From the NCBI GenBank assembly GCA_965214975.1, contig OZ244055.1, positions 2,914,001 through 2,978,000 on the forward strand: a DNA stretch of 64,000 bases, written 5' to 3'. Below are positions 36,714 through 45,356 of this stretch, piece by piece (the stretch's first letter is position 1; each line of letters opens with the position of its first letter). Source of the stretch: JAJEBT01 sp965214975 (GTDB taxonomy: Bacteria > Pseudomonadota > Alphaproteobacteria > MPNO01 > UBA830). Made by a program: the position numbers and the translations under genes. The notes under the pieces were generated by a model. It searched no databases. It was not told the DNA's origin and saw nothing but the letters and a program-made list of their open reading frames with translations.

Positions 36714-39700
36714 TCAGAAGGCGACGCCGCCCCTGAGCGCGACCAGGCCGTCCGGCCGGCCCCGGTTCCCGCGCCGCTCGCCGTAGAGCTCGAGGCCCGG
36801 TCCCGCGGTCCCGCGCAGCCGGAACTCCACGCCGAGGCGGAAGCGGTCGTCGTCCCCGGACCGCCCCAGCTCGCCGAACGCCGTCGTCACGGCGCGGTCC
36901 CGGAGCACCCCCCACCCGTAGCCCAGGCGGGCGTCGAGGGACGCGCCGCCGCCGCCGCCGCCGCGGCCCGCGGCGCCGGGGTCGGCGTTCCACATCGCCT
37001 CGGCGACGCCGCGCGCCGGCGCGCCCCAGGACGGCGCGAGCCGGAGCCGCAGGCCGCGGCCCCGGACCCCCGGATCCCAGTCCAGCCCGAGGCCGAGGCC
37101 CCACTCCCGGAAGCCGCTTTCCTCGTGGGCCAGAAGCGCGCTGCCGCGGCCCCGGATCTCGAGACCGGCATGCGGCAGGACGTAGCCGAAGCCCAGCGCG
37201 AGGTCGGCGCCCGCGCCCCGCTCGGCGTCCCCGTCGTCGAGACGCGCGCCGAGCTCGAAAACGCCGGCAAGCTCGCCGCCGTCCGCGAGCGCGCGGCGGG
37301 AACCGCCCTCGAGGGCCAGGCGCACCCGGGACGCCGCGGCCTCGACCTCCAGCAGCTCGTCCTCCACGCCGTCCGCCGACACCGTCGCGTGGAACGCGTC
37401 GGCCTTCACCGCGAGACCGATCCCGCCGACCGACGCGAGATCGTCCCGGACCCCGGCGGCGACCGCGGTCATCTCGACGTCGGTTCCGACCAGGCCGTCC
37501 CGGTCCGCGATCTCCGTCGAGCCCCTGCCGTAGCCGGCCGTCCCCCAGACGCCGAGACCCGTCGGCGACATCCAGTGGACGTAGGGATGCGCGCTCGTCA
37601 GGGTCGTCTCCACGGTGCCGCCGCCGTCGCCGCCGCCGAAGGCGTAGTCGACGTCGCCGACCGTGCGGCTCACCGCGATCCCGGCAAGCAGGTCGTCCCG
37701 GAAGCGGCGGTCGAGACCGAGATGCGCGGCGAAGATCCGGCCCTCGCTCGAGAACGCGCCGATCCGGTCGTCGTCCTCGTCCAGCCCGTCGCTCCCGACC
37801 TCGGTGAACGTGCCGCGGCCCCACAGCGTGAGACCGCCCGCGGCCCCGCCGTCCCCGCCGGGCGACAGCGCGAACGCCGTCCGTCCCAGCAGGTCGCGGT
37901 CGTCGGGCAGCGCCAGCCTGCGGAAGCCGTCGGCGGAACCGGCGCCGGGGCCGTGACGGCGCTCCGCGCCGCCGGGCGCGGCGCCGCCGGAAACGCCGCC
38001 GACGCCGCCGACCCCCAGGAGGCCGGCAAGGACGCCGGCCGCGGGCGCGCCCGGCGCCAGGGGCTGCCCGCCCACCGTCGCGCGCGAACCGGCGTCCCCG
38101 GAGCGGTGGCTTTCGGCGCGGTCCCAGACCAGCTCGACGACGTTCGCCGCCACCGTCCGGCCGGTGGCGGCGAGAACGTACTTCAGCGCCAGCGCGCGCC
38201 TCTCGCCCCGCCCCGCGCCCAGGTCGTATCTCGCCTCCCACCCGTCGCGGTCGCCGGAGACCCGGGCCGCGTCCACGTCCGCGAGCCTCACGGTCGCGGC
38301 CTCGGTCTCCCCGCCAACCTCGACGTCGACTGTCATCTCGGCGTCGCCGCGCTCGAAGCGAAGAGTGCCGGCTTCCTCCTCCCCGTCGCGGGCCTTCACG
38401 TAACCGACCCGGAGGGCTTCGCGCGCGGGCCACGCCCGGTCCAGACCCACCGTGAACGCGACGGTCGCCGTCTCCCCGACGGCGGGCCTCTTCACCGAAC
38501 CCGGCGCGGGCGCGGCCACCGACAGCACCGGCCGGGCGGCGAGCCAGCGCTCCGTTCTCCGGGGCTCCGGCAGCAGGACGTTGGTCGAGCCCGTCAGCTC
38601 GAGCGCCGCCACCTCGGCGCCGGCGCCGGCCTCCACCTCGACCGTCCTCCGGGTCTCCCCGTGCTGGAACGTGAGCAGCCCGGAAACGGCGTCGCCCCCG
38701 TCCACGACCGTCTCGTGGTCGACCGTCACCAGGTCGTCGCCCGGCCCCGTCGGCGGGGCCAGCGCGACCGTGAAGGTGACGGTCCCGGCCTCGTCCGCGG
38801 CCTCCACCGACAGCCGGCGGTCGTCGTCGCGGACGGTCCCGAGGCCCCGGCCCGTCCCGACCTCGTGCCCGGCGGCGCTCGTGACGCTGTCCAGCGTGAC
38901 CACCACGAGCCCGTCGCTCTCGGCCTCCTCGTCGCCCTCGACCGTCGCCACGATCGTCTTCGCGGTCTCCCCCGGCGCGAACGTCAGCGTGCCGGTCGTC
39001 GCGCGCATGTCCCGCTCGGCGACGGTCACCGCCGGGCCCGCGGCGCTCCCGCCGCCGCCCTCGACCGCGACCCCCGTCGCGCCCGTCACGGTGTAGTCGA
39101 CCTCCACCGGCGAGGGCGCGGCTTCCGACAGCGTCACCGGGAACCGGAGCTCCGCGGGCCCCTCGTCGCCCTCGACGACGCTCGTCGACCCGACCCAGAC
39201 CGCCGGACCGGACGTCTCGCGCGCGTCGTCGTTCCGGATCGTGCCCGTCCCGCGGTGCCTGCGGAGCAGCGCGCCGCCGGTCGGGTCCGAAAGCGTGACC
39301 ACGACCGTCTCGTCCAGCTCGAAAACCCCGTCGCCCTTCACCGGGACCGTGACCGTCTGCACGGTCTCCCCCGGAGCGAACGCGACCGAACCGGCCCCGG
39401 GGGCGTCGTGGTCCCTTCCGGCCTCCGCCGTGCCTCCCACGGCGAAGTCGACGACGACCTCCCGGTCCGACGCCGGCGCCAGCGTCACCGTGAACACCAG
39501 GTCCGTGGTCCCCGAATCGCCCTCCGCGACCTCGGGCGAGTCGATCGAGAGCGCCGCCTCGTCGTCGTCCCTGATCGTGCCCGTGCCGGTGCCGGTGCCG
39601 ATCGCCGCGCCGCCGGTCGCGCCCGAAAGCGCGATCTCCACCGTCTCGTCCTCCTCGTCGATCCCGTCGCCGTTCACCGTGACGGTCACCGTCCTCCCGC

Positions 39701-42700
39701 TCTCGCCGGGCGCGAACGCCAGCGTGCCGCCCGCCACCGCCTCGTGGTCGTCTCCGGAGGCTGCCGTGCCGCCTCCCGAATCCGCCCAGTCGACCGTGAC
39801 CCGCCGGTCCGAGACCGGCGCCAGCGTCACCGCGAACACCAGCTCCGACGTCCCCGAATCGCCCTCGGCGACGCTCGGCGAATCGATCGAGAGCGACGCC
39901 TCCTCGTCGTCCGCGATCGTGCCGGTGCCGGTGGCGGTCCCGATCGTCGCGCCGCCGGTCGCGCCCGAGAGCGCGATCTCCACCGTCTCGTCCTCCTCGT
40001 CGATCCCGTCGCCGTTCACCGCGACCGTGACCGTCCTCGCGGTGTCCCCGGGCGCGAACGCCAGCGTGCCGCCCGCCACCGCCTCGTGGTCGGTCCCGGA
40101 GGTCGCCGTGCCGCCGCCCGAATCCGCCCAGTCGACCGTGACCCGCCGGTCCCAGGCCGGCGTCAGCGTGACCGTGAACACCAGCTCCGACGTCCCGGAA
40201 TCGCCCTCGTCCACCCGCGGCGAGTCGATCGCGAGCTCGGGAGCCTCGTTGTCGACGATCGTCCCCGTCCCCGCGGCGGTCCCGACCGTCGCGCCGCCGG
40301 TCGGGTTCGAGAGCGCGATCACGACCGTCTCGTCGCCCTCGACGGCGTCGTCGCCGGTCACCTTGACCGTGACCGTCTTCGCGCTCTCGCCGGGCGCGAA
40401 CGCCAGCGTCCCGCCCGCCACCGCCTCGTGGTCGGTCCCGGAAGTCGCCGTGCCGGTGCCCGAATCCGCATACCGAACCGTGACCGGCTGGCGCGAGACC
40501 GGATCCAGCGTCACCGTGAACGTCAGCGTCGACGTCTCTCCCGCGTCCGTCTCGTCCGCCCGCGGCGAATCGATCGCGAGCGACGGGACGTCGTCGTCGA
40601 CGATCGTGCCCGTGCCCGTCGCGGTCCCGACCGTCGCGCCGCCGGTCGCGCCCGAAAGCGCGATCTCCACCGTCTCGTCCTCCTCGTCGATCCCGTCGCC
40701 CCTCACCCGGACCGTGACCGTCTTCGTCCTGTCCCCGGACGCGAACGCCAGCGTGCCGTCCGCCACCGCCTCGTGGTCGGTCCCGGAGGCTGCCGTGCCG
40801 CCGCCCGAATCCGCGTACCGAACCGTCACCCGCCGGTCCGAGACCGGATCCAGCGTCACCGTGAACACCAGGTCCGACGTCCCCGTGTCGCCCTCGGCGA
40901 CGCGCGGCGAATCGATCGCGAGCGCCGCCTCGTCGTCGTCCGCGATCGTGCCCGTGCCCGTGGGGGTCGCGATGTCCGCGCCGCCGGTCGCGCCCGAAAG
41001 CGCGATCTCCACCGTCTCGTCGAGCTCGTCGATCCCGTCGCTCCTCACGGTGACCGCGACCGTCTTCGAGGTGTCCCCGGGCGCGAACGTCAGCGTGCCG
41101 CCCGCCACCGCCTCGTGGTCGGTGCCGGAGGTCGCCGTGCCGCCCCCGGAATCCGCCCAGGCGACCGTGGTCCGCTGGTCCGAGACCGGATCCAGCGTCA
41201 CCGTGAACACCAGGTCCGACGTCCCCGAATCGCCCTCGTCCACCCGCGGCGAGTCGATCGAGAACTGGGGAACGTCGTTGTCGACGATCGTGCCCGTGCC
41301 CGCCGCGGTCCCGAGCGCCGCGCCGCCGGTCGCGCCCGAAAGCGCGATCTCCACCGTCTCGTTGCCCTCGCCGACGTCGTCGCCGGTCACCGTGACCGCG
41401 ACCGTCCTCTCGCTGTCGCCGGGCGCGAACGTCAGCGTGCCGCCCGCCACCGCCTCGTAGTCCTCTCCGGAGGTCGCCGAGCCGCCGCCCGAATCCGCCC
41501 AGTCGACCATGACCCGCCGGTCCGAGACCGGATCCAGCGTCACCGTGAACGTCAGCGTCGACGTCTCTCCCGCGTCGCCCTCCTCCGCCCGCGGCGAATC
41601 GATCGCGAGCGTCGCCTCGTCGTCGTCCCGGATCGTCCCGGTTCCCGTGCCGTCCCCGACCGTCGCGCCCGACGGGTTCGACAGCCTCACCGAGAACGTC
41701 TCGTCCGGCTCGTCCACGTCGTCGCCCGTCACCGTCACCGCCACCGTCTTGCGGGACTCCCCTTCCTCGAAGGCGAGGGTTCCGCTCCCCGACGCGTAGT
41801 CCGCCCCGGCGACCGCCGTCCCGTCGGCCGTCTCCCAGTCCACGGTCACCCGCCTCGGCGCCGCCCTGTCCAGCGTCACCGCGAACGTCATCGCCGCGCC
41901 GCCCGAATCTCCCTCGGCCACCTCCGCGTCGCCGACCGACGCCTCCGGCGGCGGATCCTCGTCCTCCGTGATCGTCAGCTTCACCACCCCCGGACCCGCG
42001 ATCCCCACCGGGTTCCGCGCCAGCCCCGACACGTCCACCACCCGGTCCCCCCGGTACACGTCGTCGTCCACGGCGGTCAGCGTCGCTGCGCCCGTGCCCG
42101 CCGTCGAACCCGCCGGGATCGTGATCGAGACGTCCCCGCTCACGGTGAAGTGGATCGGCGCCCCGCCGGAGGTGGGGCCCTCGAAACTGTCCACCGTCGT
42201 GTCCGCGCTCGACGGCAGGTCCAGACCCACCGTCAGCGTGGCCGTCCCGCCGGCCTCGCCGATCGTGTCCGGGGACAGCTGCAGCGTCACCGTCGGCGTC
42301 GCCTCGTCGTCCTCGATCGTCCCCGTCGCCGAACCGTCCCCGAGCGCCGCGCCCGCCGACGGGCTCGACAGCGTCACCGTCACCGTCTCGTCCGGCTCGT
42401 CCACGCCGTCGTCGGTCACCGGAACCGACACCGTCTTGAGGGTCTCCCCGACGCCGAAGGTCAGGGTTCCGCTCCCCGACGCGTAGTCCGTCCCGGCGAC
42501 CGCCGTCCCGTCGGACGTCGCCCAGTCCACCGTCACCGTCCCGGTCGCCCCCCGGTCCGTCCTCACCGCGAAGTCCAGCGTCGCGCCCGTCGCGCCCTCC
42601 GACACGCTCGCGTCGTCGACCGACAGCACCGTCGTGTCGTCGTCCTCGATCGTCAGCGCGACGTCCCGCGGCCCAGCGATCCCCTGGCCGTTGGTCGCCG

Positions 42701-44546
42701 CGCCCGACACCGTCACCTTCTTGCGCTCCCCGTACGCGTCGTTGTCCACCGCCGTCACCGTCACCGTGCCCGTGCTCGCCGTCTCGCCCGCCGCGATCCT
42801 CAGCTCCAGGTTCGCGCTCGCCGCGAAGTCGGACGCCGTCGCCGGCGACACCGGCGCCAGCGTCACCGTCACCGTCGTGTCCTCGCTCGACGGGTGGTCC
42901 AGTCGCGCCGTCACCGCGGCCGTCCCGCCGGCCTCGCCGATCGCGGCCGGGGTCAGCACCAGCGTCACCGTCGGCGCGTCGTCGTCGTCCTCGATCGTCA
43001 GCGCGACGTCCGGCGGGTTCGCGATCCCCTGGGCGCTCGCCACCGCGGCCCCCACCAGCACCCGCCGGTCCGGCGCGTCCGCGTCGTTGTCCACGGCGGT
43101 GATCGTCACCTCCTCCTCGCTCGCCGTCTCGCCGGCCGCGATCGTCAGAACCCGGTTCCCGCCCAGCGTGTAGTCGGACGCCGTCGCCGGCGCCTCCGGC
43201 GCCGCCGTCACCGTCAGCGTCGTCGCCGCGCTCGACGCGCGATCCAGGCGCGCGGTCACCACGCTCTTCCCGCCGAGCTCCCCGATCGCGGCCGGAGTCA
43301 GCACCAGCGTCGCCGTCGGACGCGGCGCGACCGTCGCCGTCTTCGCGCTCGCGACCGTCTCCGCCGTCCCGTCGTCGTCGGTGAAGCTCGCCTCCGCCTT
43401 CAGCGCCGACCCGACGTCGGCATCGGCCACCGTGTACGACTGCCCGGTCCCGACCTCCGTCTCGGTGTCGTCCGACGCCACCCGGATCCACCGCCAGGAG
43501 AAACCCGGGTTCGCGAGCCCGTCCGGATCGCCGATGCCCGCCGGATCCGCCCTCAGCGTCTCGCCCGCTGCCGGCGTCGCGTTGTCGATCGTCGGCGCGC
43601 CCGTCGGATCCGCGTTGTCGTCGTCCTCGACCGTGACCTCCGCCGTCGCGGCGCCCAGGCTGTAGGCCGCGTCCGGCGTCAGCGTCACCGTCACCGCGCT
43701 GTCCGCCTCGTGGACGGCGTCTCCCGCCGTCGGCACCGTCACCGTCATCTCGGTGTCGCCGTCCCCGAAATCGACGCTCTTCGCGCCCTCCTCGCCCGAC
43801 GCCACCATGTCGCCGCTCTCCGACACCCGGTAGCGGACCGTCAGCGCGCCCGCCGTCACCACCGTGCGCGTCACCCTGAACTGCGCTTCCGCGCCCTCCG
43901 CCACCGGGCTCGCCACCCGCTCCACGGACACCGCCGGAAGCTTGATCTCCGTTCCCTTGATCGCCAGCGAACTCCGAAATTTGAAGGAGGCCCAGTGGGT
44001 GGAAGTGTCTTGTCTGTACACGCGGTTGGGAATGTCCCAACCGTCCGCGGAAACCGAGGCTTCGTTCGCCCGTGACCATCGAGCCCGCCCGCTGTTCGAC
44101 GAATACTCCAGCACTGCGTGGTACCGGGTGTCGGCCGCGAGGACGGCGCCCGGAGGCGCCGTGAACTCGTTCTCTCCGGTGCTCGCCACGGACGATGGTC
44201 TGGTCAGCGTGTGCAGAAGGTTGCCGGGCTGCCCGTTCGCGGCGTTCGCTCTGAGCGTCAGGCTGACCGCTTCACCATCGAAGCCAGGTTGATTCTGGTC
44301 ATTGAAGTGCACAGCTATGCTGTGGAGCGTGTAGCCGCCCGTCGCGTTTCCCGTCCGAAACGGCTGGGACCAGGGCTCGCCTTGGTTCACTGCCGTGACC
44401 AAACCCGTTGAACCAAGGTTGTTTATGTTGCTGACAAGGGTCGTCTGCGCCTGGGCCGTCGCGGACCACAGGCCGGCAAGCGCCAGCAGGACGCAGGCCG
44501 CCGACGCCGGGCGGCGAAGCGCCGCGGCGCCGTTCCGGGCCGTCAT
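36714..44546 (-). CDS. Giant Calx-beta repeat autotransporter-like surface protein
   Basis: About 2,610 residues. From the ATG at 44546: signal peptide (basic ARNGAAALRRPAS, core AACVLLALAGLWS, cleavage after AQA, about residue 34); a unique beta-rich domain to about residue 195 (TLVSNINNLGSTG..., resembling choice-of-anchor R domains); then Calx-beta and Ig-like domains to about residue 2,000, of which about 977-1779 are seven near-identical copies; then a linker and a 400-residue C-terminal barrel (LALPDDRDLLGRTAFALSPG... LALEGGSRRALADGGELAGV...) ending GVAF with terminal Phe. Acidic Calx-beta turns (DGIDEEDETVEIALS) suggest calcium binding. Likely an outer-membrane-anchored adhesin. Its own ATG has a poor Shine-Dalgarno and overlaps the leader ORF stop. 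Confidence 0.85.
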   Translation of the reverse strand: MTARNGAAALRRPASAACVLLALAGLWSATAQAQTTLVSNINNLGSTGLVTAVNQGEPWSQPFRTGNATGGYTLHSIAVHFNDQNQPGFDGEAVSLTLRANAANGQPGNLLHTLTRPSSVASTGENEFTAPPGAVLAADTRYHAVLEYSSNSGRARWSRANEASVSADGWDIPNRVYRQDTSTHWASFKFRSSLAIKGTEIKLPAVSVERVASPVAEGAEAQFRVTRTVVTAGALTVRYRVSESGDMVASGEEGAKSVDFGDGDTEMTVTVPTAGDAVHEADSAVTVTLTPDAAYSLGAATAEVTVEDDDNADPTGAPTIDNATPAAGETLRADPAGIGDPDGLANPGFSWRWIRVASDDTETEVGTGQSYTVADADVGSALKAEASFTDDDGTAETVASAKTATVAPRPTATLVLTPAAIGELGGKSVVTARLDRASSAATTLTVTAAPEAPATASDYTLGGNRVLTIAAGETASEEEVTITAVDNDADAPDRRVLVGAAVASAQGIANPPDVALTIEDDDDAPTVTLVLTPAAIGEAGGTAAVTARLDHPSSEDTTVTVTLAPVSPATASDFAASANLELRIAAGETASTGTVTVTAVDNDAYGERKKVTVSGAATNGQGIAGPRDVALTIEDDDTTVLSVDDASVSEGATGATLDFAVRTDRGATGTVTVDWATSDGTAVAGTDYASGSGTLTFGVGETLKTVSVPVTDDGVDEPDETVTVTLSSPSAGAALGDGSATGTIEDDEATPTVTLQLSPDTIGEAGGTATLTVGLDLPSSADTTVDSFEGPTSGGAPIHFTVSGDVSITIPAGSTAGTGAATLTAVDDDVYRGDRVVDVSGLARNPVGIAGPGVVKLTITEDEDPPPEASVGDAEVAEGDSGGAAMTFAVTLDRAAPRRVTVDWETADGTAVAGADYASGSGTLAFEEGESRKTVAVTVTGDDVDEPDETFSVRLSNPSGATVGDGTGTGTIRDDDEATLAIDSPRAEEGDAGETSTLTFTVTLDPVSDRRVMVDWADSGGGSATSGEDYEAVAGGTLTFAPGDSERTVAVTVTGDDVGEGNETVEIALSGATGGAALGTAAGTGTIVDNDVPQFSIDSPRVDEGDSGTSDLVFTVTLDPVSDQRTTVAWADSGGGTATSGTDHEAVAGGTLTFAPGDTSKTVAVTVRSDGIDELDETVEIALSGATGGADIATPTGTGTIADDDEAALAIDSPRVAEGDTGTSDLVFTVTLDPVSDRRVTVRYADSGGGTAASGTDHEAVADGTLAFASGDRTKTVTVRVRGDGIDEEDETVEIALSGATGGATVGTATGTGTIVDDDVPSLAIDSPRADETDAGETSTLTFTVTLDPVSRQPVTVRYADSGTGTATSGTDHEAVAGGTLAFAPGESAKTVTVKVTGDDAVEGDETVVIALSNPTGGATVGTAAGTGTIVDNEAPELAIDSPRVDEGDSGTSELVFTVTLTPAWDRRVTVDWADSGGGTATSGTDHEAVAGGTLAFAPGDTARTVTVAVNGDGIDEEDETVEIALSGATGGATIGTATGTGTIADDEEASLSIDSPSVAEGDSGTSELVFAVTLAPVSDRRVTVDWADSGGGTAASGDDHEAVAGGTLAFAPGESGRTVTVTVNGDGIDEEDETVEIALSGATGGAAIGTGTGTGTIRDDDEAALSIDSPEVAEGDSGTTDLVFTVTLAPASDREVVVDFAVGGTAEAGRDHDAPGAGSVAFAPGETVQTVTVPVKGDGVFELDETVVVTLSDPTGGALLRRHRGTGTIRNDDARETSGPAVWVGSTSVVEGDEGPAELRFPVTLSEAAPSPVEVDYTVTGATGVAVEGGGGSAAGPAVTVAERDMRATTGTLTFAPGETAKTIVATVEGDEEAESDGLVVVTLDSVTSAAGHEVGTGRGLGTVRDDDRRLSVEAADEAGTVTFTVALAPPTGPGDDLVTVDHETVVDGGDAVSGLLTFQHGETRRTVEVEAGAGAEVAALELTGSTNVLLPEPRRTERWLAARPVLSVAAPAPGSVKRPAVGETATVAFTVGLDRAWPAREALRVGYVKARDGEEEAGTLRFERGDAEMTVDVEVGGETEAATVRLADVDAARVSGDRDGWEARYDLGAGRGERRALALKYVLAATGRTVAANVVELVWDRAESHRSGDAGSRATVGGQPLAPGAPAAGVLAGLLGVGGVGGVSGGAAPGGAERRHGPGAGSADGFRRLALPDDRDLLGRTAFALSPGGDGGAAGGLTLWGRGTFTEVGSDGLDEDDDRIGAFSSEGRIFAAHLGLDRRFRDDLLAGIAVSRTVGDVDYAFGGGDGGGTVETTLTSAHPYVHWMSPTGLGVWGTAGYGRGSTEIADRDGLVGTDVEMTAVAAGVRDDLASVGGIGLAVKADAFHATVSADGVEDELLEVEAAASRVRLALEGGSRRALADGGELAGVFELGARLDDGDAERGAGADLALGFGYVLPHAGLEIRGRGSALLAHEESGFREWGLGLGLDWDPGVRGRGLRLRLAPSWGAPARGVAEAMWNADPGAAGRGGGGGGASLDARLGYGWGVLRDRAVTTAFGELGRSGDDDRFRLGVEFRLRGTAGPGLELYGERRGNRGRPDGLVALRGGVAF
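36945..36966 (-). repeat. GCC triplet repeat in the barrel domain
   Basis: A run of about seven GCC triplets on the plus strand encodes a poly-Gly stretch in a loop of the barrel (AGRGGGGGGAS). Length changes here would keep the frame, altering only loop length. Confidence 0.6.
39210..41617 (-). repeat. Seven-copy tandem Calx-beta array, period about 342 bp
   Basis: Seven consecutive units of about 114 codons, each running from an IDSPR-EGDSGTS start, through DWADSGGGTATSGTDHEAVA and GGTLAFAPG, to DETVEIALSGATGG and GTATGTGTI-DDD. Copies are very similar at DNA level; for example CGCGATCTCCACCGTCTCGTC recurs at intervals of about 342 bp. This favours recombination that would add or drop whole domains without breaking the frame. 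Flanking Calx-beta domains on both sides are more diverged. Confidence 0.85.
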
Positions 44547-44638
44547 GGCGCCGCGGTTCCGCCGCCTTCCGGAAACCGGGTCAGGCCCCGACGCGACCGG
44601 GGCGTGCAATTTTCGGGGGGGGGGGGGGGAATCGACAT
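44543..44638 (-). CDS. Leader ORF with homopolymer, upstream of giant gene
   Basis: A 31-codon ORF starts at the ATG at 44638, preceded by a strong AAGAGGAG (44655-44648) with 9-bp spacing. It reads MSI, five prolines from the C-run, then ENCTPRSRRGLTRFPEGGGT and AAP, and stops at TGA 44545-44543, which overlaps the giant gene's ATG (ATGA). In this register ribosomes ending here could restart on the giant gene. With 16 (or 13) C the same ATG reads directly into it; with 14 (or 17) C it stops at 44581. An in-frame ATG at 44711 is a weaker alternative start. Function is inferred from layout only. Confidence 0.45.
   Translation of the reverse strand: MSIPPPPPENCTPRSRRGLTRFPEGGGTAAP
44615..44629 (-). 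repeat. Homopolymer tract of 15 C (coding strand)
   Basis: Fifteen uninterrupted G on the plus strand, C on the strand of the giant gene, between its promoter and start codon. Tracts this long are unstable by slipped-strand mispairing and are the classical basis of phase variation in surface-protein genes. The exact length is also prone to sequencing error. Confidence 0.9.
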
Positions 44639-44766
44639 GGTTTCCGACTCCTCTTGCCGACCCTTTGTCCGGGCGCCGGCCAAGCCAGGCGCATCCGGCA
44701 GCGTACCGCATGAACCTGCGGGCGTTTCCGCACGCCCCGGCCGAAACGCCCCGCGGGGGACGGCCA

Positions 44767-44794
44767 ACGATACACGCGGCCGTCTTCCGGTCAA
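44767..44794 (-). promoter_or_regulatory. Candidate promoter of the giant surface-protein gene
   Basis: On the minus strand TTGACC (44794-44789), 16-bp spacer, TATCGT (44772-44767). Transcription would begin near 44760, so both the leader ATG and the C-tract lie inside the transcript, about 130-145 nt from its 5' end. The tract therefore acts on translation, not on promoter spacing. Confidence 0.5.
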
Positions 44795-44898
44795 GTCCGG
44801 GATCCCGGCCCCCGCGCAGCGCGGCGGCGCCGGCCGGCCGGCGCGTTCCCCGGCGCTGGCCGGCCGGCGCGCCGGCTTCCTCGGGTCGGGCCGGAGAC

Positions 44899-45048
44899 CG
44901 CCGCGACCGCGTCCCGAGCCGTGTCGCACGAGCGGATCCGCCCGCCGCGCGCCCGGAATCGGCTTCCCGGGCCCGAGCCGGCGTGCGGACGGCGAAACGC
45001 GTTCCCGAACGGCCTGCCGGACGAACCCGGTTCACCGGCTGCCGGACA
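44899..45048 (-). repeat. Right imperfect inverted repeat of the giant-gene locus
   Basis: Minus-strand counterpart of 36011-36142. The match begins at TGTCCGGCAGCCGGTGAACC (45048 downward) and runs through CGGATCCGCT (44940-44931) to GTCGCGGCGG near 44899, with gaps. It lies about 105 bp upstream of the -35 box of the giant-gene promoter. Confidence 0.75.
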
Positions 45049-45270
45049 GGAAGACGGTCCCTGTCCGTGTCGGGGCTGTCCCGCGCCGGCCGGGCATCCG
45101 GTCCGGGCGGGCGGTCCCGTCCGTGCCGTCACGGCGGTCCGCGGACTCCGAAAGCGCCGCCGGTCGGCCGGCTCCGGTTCGGCCCCCCGTCATCCGGGCG
45201 ACCGGGCCGGTCCGGGACCGCGGCGCGGGATCGCCCGCGGCGGATCTTGTGCCGAAACGCGCGAGCCCTT

Positions 45271-45286
45271 AGGGTGGCGCCACCCT
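45271..45286. promoter_or_regulatory. Perfect 16-bp palindrome upstream of pntA
   Basis: AGGGTGGCGCCACCCT is an exact palindrome 70 bp before the pntA ATG. It could be a binding site for a dimeric regulator; as a hairpin it has no loop and no U-run, so a terminator is unlikely. Confidence 0.4.
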
Positions 45287-45356
45287 GCCGGGCAAGGCCG
45301 CGCCGCGCGCCGTCGGGCAACGGGACGGGCGCGGCCGCAGCGTGGAACATCTGCGA

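Larger units (their letters stand above)
44547..45356. other. Intergenic region between giant gene and pntA
   Basis: This gap of about 810 bp holds, from left to right, the leader ORF and C-tract, the candidate giant-gene promoter, the right inverted repeat and a 16-bp palindrome ahead of pntA, all listed separately. No further gene is supported. Confidence 0.6.

Noticed and set aside
36945..36966. GCC triplet run considered as a second phase-variation switch
   Set aside because: Gain or loss of triplets leaves the frame intact, so it cannot switch expression; at most it alters a loop.
39210..41617. Regular repeats considered as a CRISPR array
   Set aside because: The period is about 342 bp, repeats are coding in one frame with domain-length units, and there are no short repeats with unique spacers or cas genes.
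37125..44075. A plus-strand open frame of about 2,300 codons antisense to the giant gene
   Set aside because: It runs exactly across the Calx-beta repeats and consists of low-complexity Arg/Pro/Val sequence. In GC-rich repeated DNA without AT-rich stop codons such shadows are expected. No start, signal or family resemblance.
35929..44079. A second very long minus-strand frame (about 2,700 codons) overlapping the giant gene
   Set aside because: Composition is almost only Gly, Arg, Asp and Ala in the shifted register of the true gene; it ends in unrelated DNA past the giant gene's stop codon.
45271..45286. Palindrome read as a transcription terminator
   Set aside because: A perfect palindrome without a loop and without a following U-run on either strand does not fit an intrinsic terminator.
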